Source of the DNA: Phenylobacterium deserti
GTDB taxonomy: Bacteria; Pseudomonadota; Alphaproteobacteria; Caulobacterales; Caulobacteraceae
DNA length: 44,054 bases
Reading direction: 5' to 3'
Assembly (NCBI GenBank): GCA_943332615.1
Contig: CALQQB010000036.1
Span: forward strand, 1 to 44,054
How positions within the stretch are numbered: position 1 is the stretch's first letter; every line of letters begins with the position of its first letter. The notes under the pieces were generated by a model, which saw nothing but the letters and a program-made list of their open reading frames with translations, had not been told where the DNA came from and searched no databases. Shown in pieces: positions 40,663 to 44,054 of the stretch. The translations under genes and the position numbers were made by a program.

Positions 40663-43600
40663 GCGAGAACCGCAGCTTCGCCATATCCGCCTGGGCGATC
40701 CGCAATCCGATTCCGGTCGCGGTCCTGTTCATCGGACTGATCCTGGCCGGGATGATCGCCTACGCCGGCCTGCCGGTGAAACAGTATCCGAACATCCAGT
40801 TCCCGGTCGTGGCCGTCACGGTCACCCAGAACGGCGCCGCGCCCGGCGAAATGGAGACTCAGATCACCCGCCCCGTCGAAGACGCGGTGGCGGGGATCAG
40901 TGGCGTTCAGAACGTCCAGAGCACCGTCACTCAAGGTGTCTCAACGACGACTTTGCAGTTCGAGATCGGCGAGAACCTCCAGAAGAAGACCGACGAGGTC
41001 CGCTCCAAGATCGACCAGGCGCGCGCCGTGTTGCCGCGCGACATCGACGAGCCGACGGTCAACCAGCTGGAAATCGACGAGGCGGCTCCGATCCTGACCT
41101 ATGCGGTCGCCGCGCCGTCCATGAGCGACGACGAGCTCAGCTGGTTTGTCGACAACACGATCAGCCGCACCCTGCAGACCGCCGCGGGCGTGTCGCAGAT
41201 TACCCGCGTGGGCGGGGTCGCGCGCGAAATCAACGTCATTATCGACCCTGACCGCCTGGCGGCGCGCGGCCTGACCGCCACCCAGGTCAACACCGCATTG
41301 CGCAGCTTCCAGATCGACGCCCCAGGCGGGCGCGTGAACGTCGGCGGCCGCGAGCAGACCCTGCGGGTGCTGGGCAACGTCAAGACCGTGGCCCAGCTGC
41401 GCGAACTGACCATCCCGACCGGCGGCGGCCGGTTCGTGAAGCTCTCCGACGTGGCGGATATCGGCGACGGGGCCTCGGAGCCGCGCGGCTTCGCCCGCCT
41501 CAACGGCCGCCCGGTGGTGGGTTTTCAGGTCGCCAAGACCAAGGAGGCCAGTGACGTCGTGACCGAGGACTCGGTCATTAAGAAGCTCGCCGAGATGGAG
41601 AAGGCCAATCCGGGGGTCAAGTTCTCGAAGATCTTCTCGTCGGTCGATGAAACCCGCGACAGCTTCAAGGCCACTCAGCACGTGCTGGCCGAGGGCATGT
41701 TCCTGGCGGCCCTGGTGGTGCTGTTCTTCCTGCGCGACTGGCGCGCCACGCTGATCACGGCGGCGGCCATGCCGATCTCGCTGATACCCACCTTCTTCGT
41801 GATGAAGCTGGCGGGCTTCTCGCTCAACATGGTGACCCTGCTGGCGCTGACCCTGGTGATCGGCATCCTGGTCGATGACGCCATCGTCGAGATCGAGAAC
41901 ATTGAGAAACGGGTGGCGCGTGGGGCGCGGCCCTATAAGGCCGCGCTAGAAGGCGCCGACGCCATCGGCCTGGCGGTCGTGGCCACCACCATGGCGATCG
42001 TCGTGGTGTTCACCCCGGTCAGCTTCATGCCCGGCATCCCCGGGCAGTTCTTCAAGGAATTCGGCCTCACCGTCTCGGTGGCGGTGCTGTTCTCGCTGCT
42101 GACCGCGCGCCTCGTGACGCCGCTAATGGCCGCCTACTTCCTGAAGGCAGGCGCGCACGCCGTCCCGCGCAAGCCGTTCGAGGGCTTCTATCGCAATGTG
42201 CTGGAGTGGGCGCTGGCCCACCGGATCATCGCTTCCATCGTCGGCGGGATATTCTTCGTGGGCTCCCTGTTCCTGGTGCCGCTGCTGCCCCAGGGCTTCC
42301 AGCCGGAGGGCGACCCGGACTTCCTCTACGTGGATATCCAGGGCCCGCCAGGCGCCTCGGTCACCGCCATGGCGGACACCGCGGCCCAGGTGAACCGGAT
42401 GTTCCAGGGCCAGCCCGAGGTCACCGGCGTGTTCATCCAGATCGGCTCCACGGTTTCCAACTTCGGCCCTGGCTTTGGCGGCTCGGGCGGCAGCGATCTA
42501 CGTTCAGGAACCGCCACCATCCTGCTCAAGTCGGATCGTCAGGCGAGCGGCGAGGAGATCAAGCATCGCCTGCGAACGGCGCTCCGCGCGATCCCCGATG
42601 CGCGGCTGACGTTCCTGGGCTCGCAGGGCTCGGCCGGCTTCCAGCAGATCCTGACCGGCGACAATCCGGCGAACCTCACCCGCGCGGCGCGGGAGCTGGA
42701 ACTGGCCATGCGCAAGCTGCCGCAGCTGGCCGACCCGAGGCCCTCCAAGCCGCCGGAAGCGCCCGAGATCGTCATCCGGCCACGCTCGGCTGAGGCGGCC
42801 CGGCTTGGGGTTTCCTCCGACGTCATCGCCTCGACCGCCCGGGTCGCCACGGTGGGCGACATCGACGCCAACGTTGCCAAGTTCAACGAGGGCGAACGGC
42901 GCATCCCGATTCGCATCCGGCTGCCGCAGTCCGACCGCGCCGAGATCGCCCGCATCAACGCGCTGCGGGTGCCCACCGCCAACGGCGGCACCACCACCCT
43001 GGACAGCGTCGCCGACATCACCTTCCAGGCGGGCCCGGCCCGCATCGACCGGCTGAACCGCGAGCGCCAGATGACGGTGCGCGCCGAACTGAACGGCGTG
43101 GAAGCCGGTGAGGCTCAGAAGGCGGTCAACAACCTGCCGCTGATGAAGAACCTGCCCCCCGGCGTGCGGCCCGCCGCGATCGGCAACCAGCAGGCCATGG
43201 CCCAGCTGTTCGGCGGCTTCCTGATCGCGATCCTCTCGGGCGTGGGGATGATCTTCGGCGTGCTGGTGCTGCTGTTCCGCAGCTTCTTCAAGCCGGCGGT
43301 GATCCTGTCGGCCTTGCCGACGGCCGTGGGGGGTGCGTTCCTGGGCCTGCTGGCCTTCAATCTGTCGCTGTCGATCCCGTCCTTGATCGGCTTCCTGATG
43401 CTTCTGGGGTTGGCCGCGAAGAACTCGATCCTGCTGGTCGAATACGCCATCGAGCGCGAGCGCGAGGGGATGACCCAGCATGACGCCATCATCGAGGCCT
43501 GCCGCGAACGGGCCCGGCCGATCATCATGACGACCTTCGCCATGATGGCCGGCATGCTGCCCACCGCGCTGGCCATCGAGAAGGGCGCCGAGTTCCGCCA

Positions 43601-43778
43601 GCCGATGGCCGTGGCGGTGATCGGGGGCCTGATCACCTCGACCGTCCTGTCCCTGGTGCTGGTGCCGGTGGTCTACCGCTTCGTCGATGACTTCGAGACC
43701 TGGCTGAAGCCCAAGTTGGCCCGGCTGGTGACGCCTCGCGAGGCGGCGGGCGAACCGGCCCCGGTGGACCGGCTCTAA
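40659..43778 (+). CDS. RND-type multidrug efflux transporter (HAE-1 family)
   Basis: This 1039-residue inner membrane pump starts with WAIRNPIPVAVLFIGLILAGMIAYAGLPVKQYPNIQFP. Proton-relay residues are visible: the Asp pair in GILVDDAIVEIEN of TM4 and the Lys in GLAAKNSILLVEYAIE of TM10. Two large periplasmic loops follow TM1 and TM7. The Gly/Ser-rich stretch FGPGFGGSGGSDLRSG (about 605-622) lies in the second loop. ATG overlaps the adaptor stop (ATGA). The substrate range is unknown. Confidence 0.94.
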   Translation: MSENRSFAISAWAIRNPIPVAVLFIGLILAGMIAYAGLPVKQYPNIQFPVVAVTVTQNGAAPGEMETQITRPVEDAVAGISGVQNVQSTVTQGVSTTTLQFEIGENLQKKTDEVRSKIDQARAVLPRDIDEPTVNQLEIDEAAPILTYAVAAPSMSDDELSWFVDNTISRTLQTAAGVSQITRVGGVAREINVIIDPDRLAARGLTATQVNTALRSFQIDAPGGRVNVGGREQTLRVLGNVKTVAQLRELTIPTGGGRFVKLSDVADIGDGASEPRGFARLNGRPVVGFQVAKTKEASDVVTEDSVIKKLAEMEKANPGVKFSKIFSSVDETRDSFKATQHVLAEGMFLAALVVLFFLRDWRATLITAAAMPISLIPTFFVMKLAGFSLNMVTLLALTLVIGILVDDAIVEIENIEKRVARGARPYKAALEGADAIGLAVVATTMAIVVVFTPVSFMPGIPGQFFKEFGLTVSVAVLFSLLTARLVTPLMAAYFLKAGAHAVPRKPFEGFYRNVLEWALAHRIIASIVGGIFFVGSLFLVPLLPQGFQPEGDPDFLYVDIQGPPGASVTAMADTAAQVNRMFQGQPEVTGVFIQIGSTVSNFGPGFGGSGGSDLRSGTATILLKSDRQASGEEIKHRLRTALRAIPDARLTFLGSQGSAGFQQILTGDNPANLTRAARELELAMRKLPQLADPRPSKPPEAPEIVIRPRSAEAARLGVSSDVIASTARVATVGDIDANVAKFNEGERRIPIRIRLPQSDRAEIARINALRVPTANGGTTTLDSVADITFQAGPARIDRLNRERQMTVRAELNGVEAGEAQKAVNNLPLMKNLPPGVRPAAIGNQQAMAQLFGGFLIAILSGVGMIFGVLVLLFRSFFKPAVILSALPTAVGGAFLGLLAFNLSLSIPSLIGFLMLLGLAAKNSILLVEYAIEREREGMTQHDAIIEACRERARPIIMTTFAMMAGMLPTALAIEKGAEFRQPMAVAVIGGLITSTVLSLVLVPVVYRFVDDFETWLKPKLARLVTPREAAGEPAPVDRL

Positions 43779-43857
43779 GCGCCACTGTCCAAGCTTCGGC
43801 GGCCTGACTATGGTCGCCGCGCAAGCCGGACGGTCTACTCCGGCGTGGAGAATATGC

Positions 43858-44054
43858 ATGGCCGTGCCGGATGCCCACGCGCGGCCTTCAGGTCTCACCC
43901 GGCGCATCTTGACCATCGCGCTGCTGGGGGCGCCCACCGCTTTGCGCGCCCAGCCCGCGCCCTGTGGCCCGCCGCCGACGGTGCTGTTCGTCTGCCCGGC
44001 CGGAACGGTAAAGAGCGCGATCGCGCGGGAGGCGCTGAAGGCCCGGGCGGCCAA
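43858..44054 (+). CDS. Secreted low-molecular-weight phosphatase-like protein, 3' end cut by window
   Basis: The start is ATG 43858 with GGAG 8 bp upstream; 65 codons are visible to the window edge. The N-terminus TRRILTIALLGAPTALRAQP looks like a signal peptide, possibly Tat (TRRIL). After it, VLFVCPAGTVKSAIAREAL resembles the start of the low-molecular-weight protein phosphatase/arsenate reductase fold, with Cys in the loop but Lys where the conserved Arg of C(X)5R should be. Function is uncertain; the remainder is not in the window. Confidence 0.5.
   Translation, partial: MAVPDAHARPSGLTRRILTIALLGAPTALRAQPAPCGPPPTVLFVCPAGTVKSAIAREALKARAA

Noticed and set aside
42504..44054. 516-codon minus-strand frame opposite the RND transporter
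   Set aside because: Antisense to conserved transmembrane coding sequence, composition typical of a shadow frame.
1..44054. CRISPR array, prophage, or defence island
   Set aside because: No regularly spaced repeats, cas-like, integrase, capsid or restriction-type proteins were seen; only one broken toxin-antitoxin pair and one IS end.

Overview
The window is GC-rich chromosomal DNA of an alphaproteobacterium, most likely a member of the Caulobacterales (Caulobacter or Phenylobacterium type). Evidence: a CtrA-family response regulator beside an HDFNN-type kinase; a DnaX with the alphaproteobacterial form of its ATPase insert; Caulobacter-like -10 elements placed directly before start codons; and housekeeping proteins of alphaproteobacterial type. 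No plasmid, phage or CRISPR locus is visible.

Layout. 1-1067: the end of an IS66-type transposase with its right end, two related hairpins, tRNA-Pro(CGG) on the minus strand, tRNA-Gln(TTG) on the plus strand, then a gene-poor gap. 1068-5165: a signalling cluster made of a single-domain receiver, a CtrA-like regulator and a sensor-less kinase on the plus strand, facing a FixJ/FixL-like pair on the minus strand. 5326-12042: peptidases (oligopeptidase B, a cytosolic trypsin-like protease), a Pat-like acetyltransferase, a MaoC hydratase, a broken ParE toxin with its antitoxin, an internally deleted GNAT and an acyl-CoA synthetase. 12112-18637: SRP RNA, dnaX, ybaB, recR, rmuC, def, fmt, truA. 18729-25978: a secreted carboxylesterase, an AIM24-like protein, a small membrane protein, argB, a pyrimidine 5'-nucleotidase-like HAD protein, dapD, a cupin and dapE. 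25988-30339: an acyl-CoA dehydrogenase, then engB-yidC-rnpA-rpmH reading leftwards from a good sigma-70 promoter. 30365-37090: an internally deleted methionine aminopeptidase, a quinone oxidoreductase, a TetR regulator, a chemoreceptor N-terminal remnant, a small secreted TonB-C-like protein, a 108-bp palindromic repeat, a terminator, a dienoyl-CoA-reductase-like SDR, a GST and an M28 peptidase. 37150-43778: a TetR gene divergent from a three-gene RND efflux operon. The window ends inside a putative secreted low-molecular-weight phosphatase-like gene.

How the genes work together. dnaX-ybaB-recR is the conserved replication and repair trio. def and fmt remove and add the formyl group of initiator Met. 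rpmH-rnpA-yidC-engB joins ribosome assembly, tRNA processing and membrane insertion. argB, dapD and dapE make arginine and lysine/diaminopimelate precursors. The acyl-CoA synthetase, MaoC hydratase, acyl-CoA dehydrogenase and SDR suggest fatty-acid catabolism. The most unusual content is the compact CckA/CtrA-like paralogous module and a set of four eroded genes (ParE, GNAT, MetAP, chemoreceptor), two of which carry clean in-frame internal deletions that remove catalytic residues.
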